Notes: generated by a model not told the origin, from the letters alone. Positions 52,042 through 61,691 are shown, numbered from the stretch's first letter. The stretch: DNA of 64,000 bases from Acidobacteriota bacterium (GCA_018268935.1 JAFDVS010000114.1:62001-126000), one strand, 5' to 3'. A program made the numbers and translations.

Positions 52042-53781
52042 ATGGGGCGCAAGCCCGCACGGTGGATCGTACCCCAACACGACGCGCAACAGGTTCGCAT
52101 CTTAACAAATGCTTTGGGAATCGCCGCTCCTGCGGCACGCGTGCTGCTCAATCGAGGGTACGCTGAGCCCGATGCCGCACGGCGTTTTCTCCGTCCGGAT
52201 ATCAGCGATTTGAACGATCCGTTTCTGCTCGCCGACATGGAGCCGGCCGCGGAACGCTTGCGGCTGGCCATTGAGCGCAAGGAGTCCATCCTCCTTTATG
52301 GCGACTACGACGTGGACGGCACGTGCTCCATCGTCGTGTTGGGCAAAGCGATTGAACTTGCCGGCGGCACTGCGCGCTTCCACATCCCGCACCGTTTGAA
52401 AGACGGCTACGGAATGCGTAGCGAGGTGATCGACAAGGCGGTGGCGGAAGGTGTGAGCCTGGTGATCAGCGTGGATACCGGCATTCGTGCCGCTGCCGTG
52501 GTGGCCCACGCGCGGACGCTGGGCCTGGATGTGATCATCACAGATCACCATTTGCCCGAAGAAGAAATTCCACCCGCGCTGGCGGTGTTGAATCCGAACC
52601 GTGCGGATTGCCCTTATCCCGACAAGAATCTGTGCGGAGCGGGAGTGACTTTCAAGCTGGTGCAGGCCCTCATGCGCAAGCTGGGCTGGCCACAGGAGCG
52701 CGTGCGCAAGCTGGAAGAGTCGTTTCTCAAAATTGTGGCGCTCGCAACCGTCGCCGATGTGGTGCCCCTGCAGGCGGAGAATCGCATCATCGTGAAGCAC
52801 GGACTAAGCGGACTGCGCAGCGTCCGCAACACCGGGCTGCGCGCCTTGTTGAAGGTGAGTGGGTTTGAAGACGGCTCCGCTCCATCGGCAGGACAGGTGG
52901 CCTTTCGCATTGCGCCGCGGATCAACGCCGCGGGACGCATGGCCCACGCCGAGGAAGTGATCACACTGTTCACTACCTCCGATGAAGCGAAAGCACATGA
53001 GATCGCATCGAAGCTGCATGATCTGAACGCCGAGCGTCAGCAGACTGAGGCGGAGATCGTTGCCGCGGTGCTGGAAGAATGTGTCACCACCCCCGTGACC
53101 GACGAAATGGCGGCACTCGTGTTCTGTGGAAAGAACTGGCATCGCGGAGTCTTGGGGATTGTAGCGAGCCGGTTGGTGGAACGGTTCTGCCGCCCGGTGC
53201 TGGTGCTGAGTGAGGAGGAAGGTGAGGCTTCCGGTTCGGGGCGAAGCATCGCGCCATTTCATCTCTTGGATGCCCTCGAGTCCATGCGCGATCTGTTCAA
53301 CCGGTTTGGCGGGCACCGCATGGCCGCCGGTGTGACCCTGGATGCTGGGCGGTTGGCCGAGTTCCAGCAGCGCTTCAATGCTTACGCACTGGAGCGGCTG
53401 ACGCCTGAGGATTTTCGCCCCCATATCGAGGTGGATGCGGCACTCGGCTTGGATGAATTGAACGATGCGAGCGTGGCGGAGGTGCTGTCACTCGCACCAT
53501 TCGGGGCGGGGAATCCAGCGCCGCAGTTTGCCCTCTATGACGCGGAGGTGGTGGGACCGCCATCCGTGTTTGCGGAAAAGCATCTGCGGTTGCGATTGCG
53601 GCAGAACGGACGGTTCCTGCAGGTGAAGGCATGGCACGCCGCGGCATGTATTGATGAACTGCAGGCTGGTGCGCGTCTGGATGTCATTCTGACCTTGGAG
53701 GAGGATGCGTATTCGGCTTCGCGTGGCTACGCGCCCTGGAGCGCTCAACTGCGCGATTGGCGCCCGCACGGAATAGAATAG
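52042..53781 (+). CDS. recJ: Single-stranded-DNA exonuclease RecJ
   Basis: RecJ degrades single-stranded DNA 5' to 3' in recombination and repair. The 579-residue protein has the DHH-family motifs in order: LYGDYDVDGTCS (motif I), VDTGIRA, TDHHLPEE (DHH, motif III), NAAGRMAHAEEV-type region, and the C-terminal DHHA1 domain with SGRSIAPFHLLDAL and GGHRMAAGVTL. An OB-fold follows. Mn-binding Asp and His are all present. Length is normal. The ATG at 52042 is preferred over 52003, which would overlap the upstream gene. Confidence 0.95.
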   Translation: MGRKPARWIVPQHDAQQVRILTNALGIAAPAARVLLNRGYAEPDAARRFLRPDISDLNDPFLLADMEPAAERLRLAIERKESILLYGDYDVDGTCSIVVLGKAIELAGGTARFHIPHRLKDGYGMRSEVIDKAVAEGVSLVISVDTGIRAAAVVAHARTLGLDVIITDHHLPEEEIPPALAVLNPNRADCPYPDKNLCGAGVTFKLVQALMRKLGWPQERVRKLEESFLKIVALATVADVVPLQAENRIIVKHGLSGLRSVRNTGLRALLKVSGFEDGSAPSAGQVAFRIAPRINAAGRMAHAEEVITLFTTSDEAKAHEIASKLHDLNAERQQTEAEIVAAVLEECVTTPVTDEMAALVFCGKNWHRGVLGIVASRLVERFCRPVLVLSEEEGEASGSGRSIAPFHLLDALESMRDLFNRFGGHRMAAGVTLDAGRLAEFQQRFNAYALERLTPEDFRPHIEVDAALGLDELNDASVAEVLSLAPFGAGNPAPQFALYDAEVVGPPSVFAEKHLRLRLRQNGRFLQVKAWHAAACIDELQAGARLDVILTLEEDAYSASRGYAPWSAQLRDWRPHGIE

Positions 53782-53790
53782 AGGGACGCT

Positions 53791-55152
53791 ATGAATCGAC
53801 GCACTGCCCTCCGTTCTTTGTTCGGCGCATCGACTCTGCTCCCTGCCGTGTTGTCTGATTTGTCGGCGGCTACGGATGGTGCCAATCCCCTGGCGTCTCG
53901 GGCGCCGCATTTCCCTTCGAAAGCGAAACGGGTCATTTTCCTGTATCTGACCGGCGGGATGTCGCACGTCGATTCATTCGACTACAAGCCCAGGCTGGCA
54001 GCCGATCATGGCAAGACGGTCAGCGCCGGGCGCAACGGCAAGGGCCATCTCTTTGCCCCAAAATGGGAGTTCAAACCGAGGGGCCAATCGGGATTGATGA
54101 TCAGTGAGTTGTTTCCCAATATTGCTTCGTGCGCCGACGATCTTTGTCTCATTCGTTCCATGCGGAATGATCACAACGATCACTTCGAGGCGACCTTAGG
54201 GATCCATACCGGATCGGTGACCTTTGCGCGTCCCAGCTTTGGAGCGTGGGTCAGTTACGGGCTGGGAACGGAGAATCAGAATCTGCCGAGCTTCGTCGTG
54301 CTGGCGCCCGAGTTGCCTTACGCCGGCGGCCAGAACTGGGCGAGTGATTTCTTGCCTGGCTGTCACCAGGGCACTCGCATTGTCCCGGGTTCGGAGCCGA
54401 TTCCGAACATGCACCGCAGAGCCGTATCGCCGGAACTGCAACACATGGAGTTGGGGCTTCTGGACTATTTCAATGAACGGCATCGAGCCCTGCGTGCGGA
54501 CGATCCAGCGCTGGCGGCGCGCATCAAATCGTTTGAAACGGCGTATGGAATGCAAATGGAAGCACCCGATATCTTCGATCTGTCGCGGGAACCGGATAGC
54601 GTTCTGACCATGTACGGTTTGGAGCGCGGATCGACGAAGGGTTTTGCCTGGCAGTGTTTGGTGGCGCGGCGAATGGCCGAGCGCGGTGTGCGCTTCATTG
54701 AGTTGATCGACACCGGCGCATCGCGCAACTGGGATGCTCATGGCGACATGGAGACCCACGTGCCGCTGGCGAAGAATGTCGATCAACCCGTGGCCGCCCT
54801 ATTGAAGGACTTGAAGTCTCGCGGGATGCTCGATGAGACGCTGCTGGTGTTCACCACCGAGTTCGGGCGTACGCCGTTCCGTTCTGATCCCAATAACAAA
54901 GGACGCGAGCATCATTGCTATGCGTTCAGCTCGTGGATCGCCGGCGCCGGCACTCGGCCTGGAACCTCGTACGGCGAAAGCGATGATTATGGCATCGCGG
55001 TGGCGAAAGACGAAGCGCACCTGCACGACTTCCATGCCACGCTGCTGCACCTGCTGGGCTTTGAACATACACGGCTCACCTTCCGGCATGCGGGCCGCGA
55101 TTTCCGGCTCACCGACATCGCGGGTAAAGTGATTCCGGGGCTTGTTGCCTGA
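53791..55152 (+). CDS. DUF1501 family Tat-exported protein
   Basis: A 453-residue DUF1501 protein, related to the sulfatase/alkaline-phosphatase superfamily, with a Tat-like signal (MNRRTALRSLFGASTLLPAV). Conserved blocks include FLYLTGGMSHVDSFDYKP, SMRNDHNDHFEATLGIHTG, RMAERGVRFIELIDTGA and TTEFGRTPFRSDPNNKGREHH near the C terminus. These proteins are very common in Planctomycetes and Acidobacteria next to cytochrome-like DUF1549/1553 genes, but no such partner is adjacent here. It overlaps the OsmC gene by one base. Confidence 0.88.
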   Translation: MNRRTALRSLFGASTLLPAVLSDLSAATDGANPLASRAPHFPSKAKRVIFLYLTGGMSHVDSFDYKPRLAADHGKTVSAGRNGKGHLFAPKWEFKPRGQSGLMISELFPNIASCADDLCLIRSMRNDHNDHFEATLGIHTGSVTFARPSFGAWVSYGLGTENQNLPSFVVLAPELPYAGGQNWASDFLPGCHQGTRIVPGSEPIPNMHRRAVSPELQHMELGLLDYFNERHRALRADDPALAARIKSFETAYGMQMEAPDIFDLSREPDSVLTMYGLERGSTKGFAWQCLVARRMAERGVRFIELIDTGASRNWDAHGDMETHVPLAKNVDQPVAALLKDLKSRGMLDETLLVFTTEFGRTPFRSDPNNKGREHHCYAFSSWIAGAGTRPGTSYGESDDYGIAVAKDEAHLHDFHATLLHLLGFEHTRLTFRHAGRDFRLTDIAGKVIPGLVA

Positions 55153-55622
55153 TGGCCAAGGAACACAGCTACTCGATTACAGTGGAGTGGACCGGAAACC
55201 TCGGCGAGGGAACGAAGGATTACCGGGCCTACAGCAGAAATCACGAAATCCGCGGGAACGGTAAGACGCTGCCGGGTTCTTCGGATCCCTCGTTTCGCGG
55301 GGATCCGGCCAGGTTCAATCCCGAAGAGTTGCTCGTCTCGACGTTGAGCTCATGCCATATGCTTTGGGTGCTGCATCTCTGCGCGGAGGCGGGCATCGTG
55401 GTGACCGGCTATCAGGATGAAGCATCAGGCGCCATGCGGGAGAATGCGGATGGGTCCGGCGAGTTCATCGAAGTGACGCTGCGGCCCAGGATGACCATTA
55501 CGGATTTCACCCGAATCATGGACGCGATGGCGGTGCACGACAAAGCGCACGAGCTATGCTTTATTGCCCGCAGCGTGAAGTTTCCCGTCCACCACGAGCC
55601 GGTGATCGTACCGGAAGACTAA
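55152..55622 (+). CDS. OsmC-family peroxiredoxin-like protein
   Basis: A 156-residue OsmC/Ohr-like protein, probably a thiol peroxidase acting on organic hydroperoxides. The two conserved cysteines are in STLSSCHMLWVLHL and HELCFIARS, with the conserved RFNPEELL before the first. It is not the Ohr subgroup by its RGDPARFNPEELLV start, and fits the OsmC subgroup better. The ATG overlaps the stop of the DUF1501 gene. It is convergent with the tartrate dehydratase-like gene. Confidence 0.9.
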   Translation: MAKEHSYSITVEWTGNLGEGTKDYRAYSRNHEIRGNGKTLPGSSDPSFRGDPARFNPEELLVSTLSSCHMLWVLHLCAEAGIVVTGYQDEASGAMRENADGSGEFIEVTLRPRMTITDFTRIMDAMAVHDKAHELCFIARSVKFPVHHEPVIVPED

Positions 55623-56776
55623 AGTTCCCGAAACAATTCCCAGAGATTTTGTTTTAACTCGACTCCGATTCCGGGAGCCTCGGGAAGTCTCACCCGTCCG
55701 TTGACAACCGGGTAGCCATCGGCGAAACCGCCGAACGGTTGGAAGACGCCCGGGTACGATTCGTTGCCGTGCAGGCCCATTCCCGCCGCCACATGGAGGG
55801 CCAGTTGATGGCCGCCGTGGGGAATGCAGCGGCGGGAGGACCAACCGTGCGACGCGAGCATTTGCTGGATGCGCGCGTACTCGACAATGCCGTAGCTGAG
55901 GGCTGGGTCAAACTGCAGATAATCGCGATCCTTGACCAACCCGCCGTAACGGATGATGTTCAAAGCGTCTGGTAGAGAGAAGATATTCTCACCCGTCGCG
56001 ACAGGATTCTTCGAAGCTTGCGCAACCTCCCGATGAATCTCGTAGTCGAGCGGCTCGCACGGCTCTTCATACCATTTGAGTGAGTAAGCATTGAGGGCTT
56101 CGGCGTATGCCAGGGCAGTGTCCCGGTCAAAGCGGCCGTTGGCGTCAACCGCCAGATCCTGGCCCGGCTCGAGAATCCCAAGCACGGCTTCGATACGCTT
56201 CAAATCGTCCGCCAGCGCTGCACCGCCAATCTTGATCTTGACGGTGGAGTATCCCAGATCGAGATAACCGCGCATCTCATCAAGCAGCCCCTCGATCTCT
56301 TTGCCGGGGTAGTAGTAACCGCCGGCCGCGTAAACATAGGTGTCCGTGTCATAGACGCCGTTGTGGAAGCGCTCCGCCAGCACCCGGTAAAGCGGCTTCT
56401 CTTCCACTTTCGCCACTGCGTCCCAGAGAGCCATATCGAGGACCCCGACCGCCACGGATCGTTCGCCGTGGCCGCCGGGCTTCTCGTTAGTCATCATGAC
56501 CTTCCATGCCTTGGCCGGATCAATAACACCGTTGGCGTCGACAAGCGAGGTGGGGTCCGCCTTTAGCAGCCGGGGAATCATGCGATCGCGCATGAGGCCG
56601 CTTTGCGAGTACCGGCCGTTTGAATTGAAGCCGTATCCAATAACCGGCCTCCCGTTTCGAATGACGTCGGTATGAATCGCGACGGCGGAGGCTGTCATTT
56701 CAGCGAAGCTGATATAGGCGTTGCGGATCTCGGAACGGATGGGCGCAACAACGTCGTGGATCTTGACGATTCGCAT
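55619..56776 (-). CDS. Enolase-superfamily acid-sugar dehydratase, D-tartrate dehydratase-like
   Basis: A 385-residue mandelate-racemase-type enzyme. It has the KxK pair Lys180/Lys182 (STVKIKIGG), metal ligands Asp211 (AVDANGRFD), Glu237 (WYEEPCEP) and Glu263 (ATGENIFS), and the catalytic histidine in CIPHGGHQLALH (His320/323). N-terminal IRNAYISF, GYGFNSNGRY and NEKPGGHGERSVAVG, and C-terminal NESYPGVFQPFGGFADG closely follow D-tartrate dehydratase as I remember it. The reaction would be D-tartrate to oxaloacetate. It is transcribed after a sulfatase and a hydroxyacid dehydrogenase, suggesting a hydroxy-acid catabolic role. Confidence 0.82.
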   Translation of the reverse strand: MRIVKIHDVVAPIRSEIRNAYISFAEMTASAVAIHTDVIRNGRPVIGYGFNSNGRYSQSGLMRDRMIPRLLKADPTSLVDANGVIDPAKAWKVMMTNEKPGGHGERSVAVGVLDMALWDAVAKVEEKPLYRVLAERFHNGVYDTDTYVYAAGGYYYPGKEIEGLLDEMRGYLDLGYSTVKIKIGGAALADDLKRIEAVLGILEPGQDLAVDANGRFDRDTALAYAEALNAYSLKWYEEPCEPLDYEIHREVAQASKNPVATGENIFSLPDALNIIRYGGLVKDRDYLQFDPALSYGIVEYARIQQMLASHGWSSRRCIPHGGHQLALHVAAGMGLHGNESYPGVFQPFGGFADGYPVVNGRVRLPEAPGIGVELKQNLWELFREL

Positions 56777-56783
56777 GATTTCC

Positions 56784-58184
56784 TTATTTCGGCAGGGCCG
56801 CGCGCCAGCCCTTTTGCAGTTGTTCCTTCAGTTGCTTTTCGAGCGCGGCGTACCTCGGCAGGCCGGCGAGATTCTCGAGTTCATCCGGGTCGCGCTGGCA
56901 ATCAAAGAGTTCGACACCGCGCTTGCCTTCATCCCATTCCGTGTAGCGGTATCGCTCGGTACGCAGAGTCTTTCCGGTGAACAGGATCTGCTGTGGCGCC
57001 GGGCCCGGGGTCGCCGCGCGTCCGACCATAGTGAATGCAGCCTGCTTCCAGGCCTGCTGCGGCTTGTCGAGTAACGGCACAAAGCTTGTGCCCTCTAAAC
57101 CCGCGGGCAGGGCTTGGCCGCATACCTCAGCCAGGGTGGGATACAGATCCACCAGTTCCACAAGCCGTGCGGAGCGTTGCCCCATCCCTTTGCGCTGCGG
57201 TGCGTAGACGATGAGCGGGACGCGCGCCGAAGCCTCGTAGAGAGATTGCTTATGCCAAAGACCGCCATGATCGCCAAGGTGATAGCCGTGATCGCCGAAG
57301 AAAACGACAATCGTGTTGTCCCAGAGTTGCAATCGGTCCATCGCCGACAGCAGCACACCGAACTGCGCATCCATGAAGCTGACGCATGCATAGTAGGCGC
57401 GGAGGTAATCGCGCACGGTGGAATCGGGCAAAGGCGTGGCCAGCGGTTCGTAGTTATATGAGGCCGGCGGCATCTTCTGGATGTGTGAGGGCGGCGTCGA
57501 CGGAAGCGGAATGCGCGCCGGATCGTAGAGATCGAAGTATTTTTGCGGAGCGGAGTACGGCGAGTGTGGGCGCCGGAAGCCCGCGGCAACGAAGAACGGT
57601 TTGCCGGCATTCACGGCCTTCTCCATGTAGTTGACCGCAGTGCGGGCGAAGATGCCATCCGGGGTCTCTTCGTCTTTCTGATTTGTTGCGGACCAGGCGA
57701 AGGAATGGCCGCGCGGACCCGGTATTTTGCCCTCCTTCACGATGGTATGGGCAGGACTCTGCTTATCTGTGTCGCGTGTCTCTTCATCCCAGGAACGCGG
57801 ATCTTCGGCGTGATTGCCGGTGTGGTAAATCTTCCCTGCGTGCGCCGTGAAGTATCCTGCTTTGCGGAAGTGCTCAGGGAGAAACACAGCCTCGCCGAGA
57901 AATTCACGGGTGGGAGTCTGGAGATTGAGCACGCGCGTCGTTTCGGGTCTGCGTCCGCTGAGCAGGGAAGTGCGCGAAGGTTGGCACAGCGGGAACTGGC
58001 AATAGGCGCGATCGAAAACCATGGCGCGGCGCGCGAAACGGTCGAGGTGCGGCGTTTGGACGATGGGATGGCCGTAGCAGCCAAGGGCGGTGTTCTGATC
58101 ATCGGCAGCGACGAACAGAACGTTCTTGCGCGTGCCTGCGGCGAGCAGCGGCAGAGAAGAAAGTAGAGAGCGCCGGGTCAGCAT
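56784..58184 (-). CDS. Tat-exported type I sulfatase
   Basis: A 466-residue arylsulfatase-superfamily protein with a twin-arginine-like signal (MLTRRSLLSSLPLLAAG). Metal-binding aspartates are in FVAADDQN (28-29). The catalytic Cys67, convertible to formylglycine, lies in the CxPSR motif LCQPSRTSLLSGRRP. FFGDHGYHLGDHG carries the distal metal pair. The overall pattern resembles iduronate-2-sulfatase-like members acting on sulfated glycans. A maturation enzyme is not in the window. Its start overlaps the end of the preceding dehydrogenase gene by seven bases. Confidence 0.9.
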   Translation of the reverse strand: MLTRRSLLSSLPLLAAGTRKNVLFVAADDQNTALGCYGHPIVQTPHLDRFARRAMVFDRAYCQFPLCQPSRTSLLSGRRPETTRVLNLQTPTREFLGEAVFLPEHFRKAGYFTAHAGKIYHTGNHAEDPRSWDEETRDTDKQSPAHTIVKEGKIPGPRGHSFAWSATNQKDEETPDGIFARTAVNYMEKAVNAGKPFFVAAGFRRPHSPYSAPQKYFDLYDPARIPLPSTPPSHIQKMPPASYNYEPLATPLPDSTVRDYLRAYYACVSFMDAQFGVLLSAMDRLQLWDNTIVVFFGDHGYHLGDHGGLWHKQSLYEASARVPLIVYAPQRKGMGQRSARLVELVDLYPTLAEVCGQALPAGLEGTSFVPLLDKPQQAWKQAAFTMVGRAATPGPAPQQILFTGKTLRTERYRYTEWDEGKRGVELFDCQRDPDELENLAGLPRYAALEKQLKEQLQKGWRAALPK

Positions 58185-59047
58185 GGGTTACTTTCTGAGG
58201 ATACGCGGTACGCTTCGATGACCGCACTGTTGTCGAGGCTGGCGAATCCTCGTTCTTCGGCAAGCCTGAGGAGGGCATCGTGAACCGCGGAGAGTGGCGT
58301 CTTCGCCCCGTGCCGTTCCGCTTCGGCCAGGATCAGCCGGACGTCCTTATGATGTTGGGCAAGACGAGCCTCGGGCGTGTAGTCGGCCCGAATCATCTTC
58401 TCGCCCTTGACGTCCATTACCTTCGAATACGATGGGCCTGCTTGCAGGATTTCGAGTGTCTGGTGAAGGTCGAAGCCACAGGCGGCAGCAAAGGAGAGAC
58501 CTTCGGCAAGAACCGCGCGATTGAGTCCCAGAACCAGATTGAGGACGAGTTTCATTCGCGCCCCTGCGCCCCAGTGCCCGAGGTGGAAACTCCGCCGGCA
58601 GAAGGTATCGAAGAGGGGCAAGGCGCGTTCGAATGCCGTGACTTCACCGCCCACCAGTGCAATGACCTCGCCATGCCGCGCCTGCCGGCTATTGCCGCCG
58701 ATGGTGGCATCCAGATAGTAGACTCCCAGCTTGGCCAGCTTCACGCCCGCTGCTTCGGCCTCGGCGGGATCGCCAGTCGTGGTGTCAATGATGAGATCGC
58801 CAGACTGTAAGTAAGGCCGGATTTCTTCGATTACCGCGGCTGCGATGTGCGAGTCGGGGAGGCTCAGCACGATAGTCCGGCACTGGTCCGCCACCTGTGC
58901 GTTGGATGCCGCGGCGGCGGCGCCGGATCCCTCCACAGCACATCGATCGATGTCATAAGCGAGTAGCGGCCGGCCTGCGGCCGACAAACGGACTGCCATG
59001 GCGCTGCCGAGAAGGCCCGTTCCAATCATGCCGACGGTTTCGTGCAT
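58178..59047 (-). CDS. Beta-hydroxyacid dehydrogenase (tartronate-semialdehyde reductase family)
   Basis: A 289-residue NAD(P)-dependent oxidoreductase of the 3-hydroxyisobutyrate/tartronate-semialdehyde reductase family. Motifs: Rossmann loop GMIGTGLLGSAMA, substrate-binding LDATIGGNSRQARHGEVIALVGG (usually DAPVSGG in the family), and catalytic Lys in GAGARMKLVLNLVLG. The altered DAPVSGG block suggests an unusual acid substrate. It is first in the operon with the sulfatase and the tartrate dehydratase-like gene. Confidence 0.88.
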   Translation of the reverse strand: MHETVGMIGTGLLGSAMAVRLSAAGRPLLAYDIDRCAVEGSGAAAAASNAQVADQCRTIVLSLPDSHIAAAVIEEIRPYLQSGDLIIDTTTGDPAEAEAAGVKLAKLGVYYLDATIGGNSRQARHGEVIALVGGEVTAFERALPLFDTFCRRSFHLGHWGAGARMKLVLNLVLGLNRAVLAEGLSFAAACGFDLHQTLEILQAGPSYSKVMDVKGEKMIRADYTPEARLAQHHKDVRLILAEAERHGAKTPLSAVHDALLRLAEERGFASLDNSAVIEAYRVSSESNPC

Positions 59048-59099
59048 AGAATCCTCAAACTACCACGAAGGTGTTGCTCTCAAGTAGACTGAGAATCGC

Positions 59100-59993
59100 A
59101 TGTCCTCATTGTTTGGAATTCTTCCCGCGGTGGTGACGCCGCTTGATTCGCAAGGCAACCTCAGCATTTCCTCTTATGAAGCGCTGCTGGCCCGTGTTTA
59201 CGGCCAGGGCGTGCACGGCATTTATGTCGCAGGACAGACAGGCGAAGGACTGTCGTTGACCGTCGCGGATCGTAAGAAACTGGCGGAAGCCTCCGTGGCG
59301 AATTCGCCCAAGGGTTCGCAAGTGATCGTTCATATCGGCGCGCATCGCACCGTGGATGCAATCGAACTGGCGAAGCACGCTTCCTCCGTTGGAGTGACCG
59401 CCGTGAGCAGCCTGCCTCCGATTGGCGTGTTCTCCTTTCCTGAGATCAAGAGCTACTACCAGGCACTGGCGGCGGCTTCCGATGTGCCCTTTCTAATCTA
59501 TTTCTTTCCCGGTTTGTGCCCGGCCATCACTTCGCACGATCAGATTCTCGAGTTGTGCACCATCCCGAACGTGGTGGGACTGAAGTTCACCGACATGAAC
59601 CTGTACCGGTTGGAACGGATCAAGAAACAGGGCCACGTGGTGTACAACGGACACGACGAGGTGCTGGCCGCTGGTCTTCTGATGGGAGCCGACGGAGGTA
59701 TCGGCACTTTCTATAACCTCACGCCGGAACTGTTCCTTGAGGTGTTCCGCTGCATGCAGGCGAAGGATATCGAAGGTGCGATGAAGGCCCAGGCGCGGAT
59801 CAATGAACTGATCGAATTGACGTTGCGTGTGCCCGCTCTCAGCGCGGTGAAGCGAATGATGACCTGGAGTGGAATCCCCTGCGGCGATCCAGTCGCTCCC
59901 CGCAGGACAATGACCGCTGAGGATGAACAGAAGCTGATCGCTATGCTCGCCGCATCCAGCTTCAAGGATGCGCCGTTCGCTAAGCCTCGCTAG
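59100..59993 (+). CDS. DapA/N-acetylneuraminate lyase-family aldolase
   Basis: A 297-residue class I aldolase of the dihydrodipicolinate synthase/NanA superfamily. It shows AGQTGEGLSLT (the GxxGE loop), the catalytic Tyr motif IYFFPGL, the Schiff-base lysine in VVGLKFTDMN, and GADGGIGTFYN. The GLKFTDMNLYRLERI and GTFYNLTPELF pattern is closer to N-acetylneuraminate lyase than to DapA, so the substrate is likely a keto-acid sugar such as sialic acid. No other sialic-acid gene is adjacent. It overlaps the convergent galM-like gene at the 3' end. Confidence 0.85.
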   Translation: MSSLFGILPAVVTPLDSQGNLSISSYEALLARVYGQGVHGIYVAGQTGEGLSLTVADRKKLAEASVANSPKGSQVIVHIGAHRTVDAIELAKHASSVGVTAVSSLPPIGVFSFPEIKSYYQALAAASDVPFLIYFFPGLCPAITSHDQILELCTIPNVVGLKFTDMNLYRLERIKKQGHVVYNGHDEVLAAGLLMGADGGIGTFYNLTPELFLEVFRCMQAKDIEGAMKAQARINELIELTLRVPALSAVKRMMTWSGIPCGDPVAPRRTMTAEDEQKLIAMLAASSFKDAPFAKPR

Positions 59994-60954
59994 GCGAGAA
60001 GCGATACTCCGTAACGCTGCGATAAGTATCTCCGGCGCGAAGCACGATCGACGGGAAATCCGCATGGTGCGGCGCGTCGGGGAAATGCTGTGTCTCCAGA
60101 CACAGCCCCGAGTGTGGCCAATAGATGCGCCCGCCTTTTCCGGTGATGGTGCCGTCCAGGAAATTCGCCGTATACAACTGGACGCCGGGTTCCGTGGTCC
60201 AAACTTCCATGGCAATCCCCGTGTCGGGCGCTTCCACTCGCGCCGCGAATGCCAGGCCATCGCCGGTCCGATTCAACACGAAGTTGTGATCGAAGCCTTT
60301 TCCCATGCGGTCACCCAGACGCACCGATTGACGCAGGTCGAATGGCGAGCCTGCTACATCACGGATTTCGCCGGTTGGGATCGTATCGGCATCGACGGGC
60401 GTGTACGCATTGGCTTCGATTCGAATCCTGTGATCAAGCACATCGTCCTTGGCGGATAGATTGAAATAGCTGTGATTGGTGAGGTTGATGATCGTGTCGC
60501 GAGAACTGACGGCCTCGTATTCAATGCGAAGGGCGTTCTCTTCGGTGAGCGAATAGGTCACCTTCACCTTGCATTCCCCAGGATAGCCTTCCTCCCCGTC
60601 GGGGCTGATGTAGCGCAACTCCAGCGTGTTGGTGGAGGCTTCCGCGTCCCAGATCACCTTGTCGAAGCCCCGTGCGCCGCCGTGAAGATGATGCTCGCCG
60701 CGATTGCGTGTAACGCGGTACGGGATGCCGTTAAGTTCGAAATCGCCCCGGGCGATTCGATTGCTGCACCTGCCTACAATGCAGCCGAAGAAGGGATGCC
60801 CTTGCAGGTACGGATCCAGGCTGTCAAAGCCGAGCACGACGTCTCGCCGTTTCCCCTCGCGGTCGGGAACGTGTAGCGAAAGCAGAATGCCGCCGTAGGT
60901 GGTGAATCGAGCCTGCAGGCCGTGAGCGTTCTGAAGCGTATAGAGTTCGATCAT
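59980..60954 (-). CDS. galM: Galactose mutarotase (aldose 1-epimerase)
   Basis: A 324-residue aldose 1-epimerase that interconverts alpha and beta anomers of aldoses. The signature region has TNHSYFNLS (catalytic His), NRGEHHLHGGARGF (upstream His), and GVQLYTANFLDG. The catalytic Glu in a late block is compatible with NLTN...PSIVL in this frame, but I could not place it with certainty. The start overlaps the stop of the rhomboid gene by four bases. Its proximity to the NanA-type aldolase, on the other strand, fits sugar catabolism. Confidence 0.9.
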   Translation of the reverse strand: MIELYTLQNAHGLQARFTTYGGILLSLHVPDREGKRRDVVLGFDSLDPYLQGHPFFGCIVGRCSNRIARGDFELNGIPYRVTRNRGEHHLHGGARGFDKVIWDAEASTNTLELRYISPDGEEGYPGECKVKVTYSLTEENALRIEYEAVSSRDTIINLTNHSYFNLSAKDDVLDHRIRIEANAYTPVDADTIPTGEIRDVAGSPFDLRQSVRLGDRMGKGFDHNFVLNRTGDGLAFAARVEAPDTGIAMEVWTTEPGVQLYTANFLDGTITGKGGRIYWPHSGLCLETQHFPDAPHHADFPSIVLRAGDTYRSVTEYRFSPSEA

Positions 60955-61691
60955 TGGACGAAGCGGTCGCGGTCATGCTTGCGCATATACACCTGAAACT
61001 TCTTCTTCGCCCGCTCCACGCGCCATTGATGATATCGCTTACGGAGAGATGAGCCCAATTCCACCTTGCGGCCCAATCCGCGCAGGTAGCCGTACCCGAA
61101 GATCATCCCGCCAAGGTGCGCTACGTGGCTGACGCCGCTGCCGCTGGCGCCAATGGAACTGAGAAAGGCGATGGCCCCGATGATCATCACAAAGTATTTG
61201 GCCTTGATCGGGAAAAGGAAACTAAAGAGGACGACACGGTCGGGATAGAGCACGCCGAAAGCAAGCAGAAGACCGTAAATCGCACCCGATGCCCCGATCG
61301 TCCTCGTGTTCATTGTTCCGAACAACGCGTTGCCGATCACGACGCAGATGCCCGCGCCGACACCGCAGAGGAAGTAGTACTTCAGGAATTCCTTCCGCCC
61401 CCAGGTGCGCTCCAGATCGGCGCCAAACATCCACAGCGTCAGCATGTTGAACAGGATGTGGCTGAACCCGTAGGGGTCGTGGAGGAACATGTAGGTGAAC
61501 AACTGCCAGATGGCAAAGCCGCCCAGTACCTGTCCCGGAATGAGCCCGAAGGGGTAGAAGATCGCGCTGAAGTGAAACTGGACAGCGAAGAAATAGAGCA
61601 GGAACAGAGCCACGTTGGAGATAAGAAGCCACTTGACGCCAACGGGAAAGAAGTCAGATGTGAGCAGCCCTGATCCTCTGGTATATCGCAT
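60951..61691 (-). CDS. Rhomboid family intramembrane serine protease
   Basis: A 246-residue six-helix rhomboid. The catalytic Ser is in IGASGAIYG (GASG) and the catalytic His in HVAHLGGMIFGY, with the fourth-helix HILFNMLTLWMFG before them. It cleaves membrane proteins within the lipid bilayer. The C-terminal 45 residues are basic and cytosolic (RKRYHQWRVERAKKKF). It is the first gene of a two-gene operon with the galM gene, to which it has no obvious functional tie. Confidence 0.92.
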   Translation of the reverse strand: MRYTRGSGLLTSDFFPVGVKWLLISNVALFLLYFFAVQFHFSAIFYPFGLIPGQVLGGFAIWQLFTYMFLHDPYGFSHILFNMLTLWMFGADLERTWGRKEFLKYYFLCGVGAGICVVIGNALFGTMNTRTIGASGAIYGLLLAFGVLYPDRVVLFSFLFPIKAKYFVMIIGAIAFLSSIGASGSGVSHVAHLGGMIFGYGYLRGLGRKVELGSSLRKRYHQWRVERAKKKFQVYMRKHDRDRFVQ

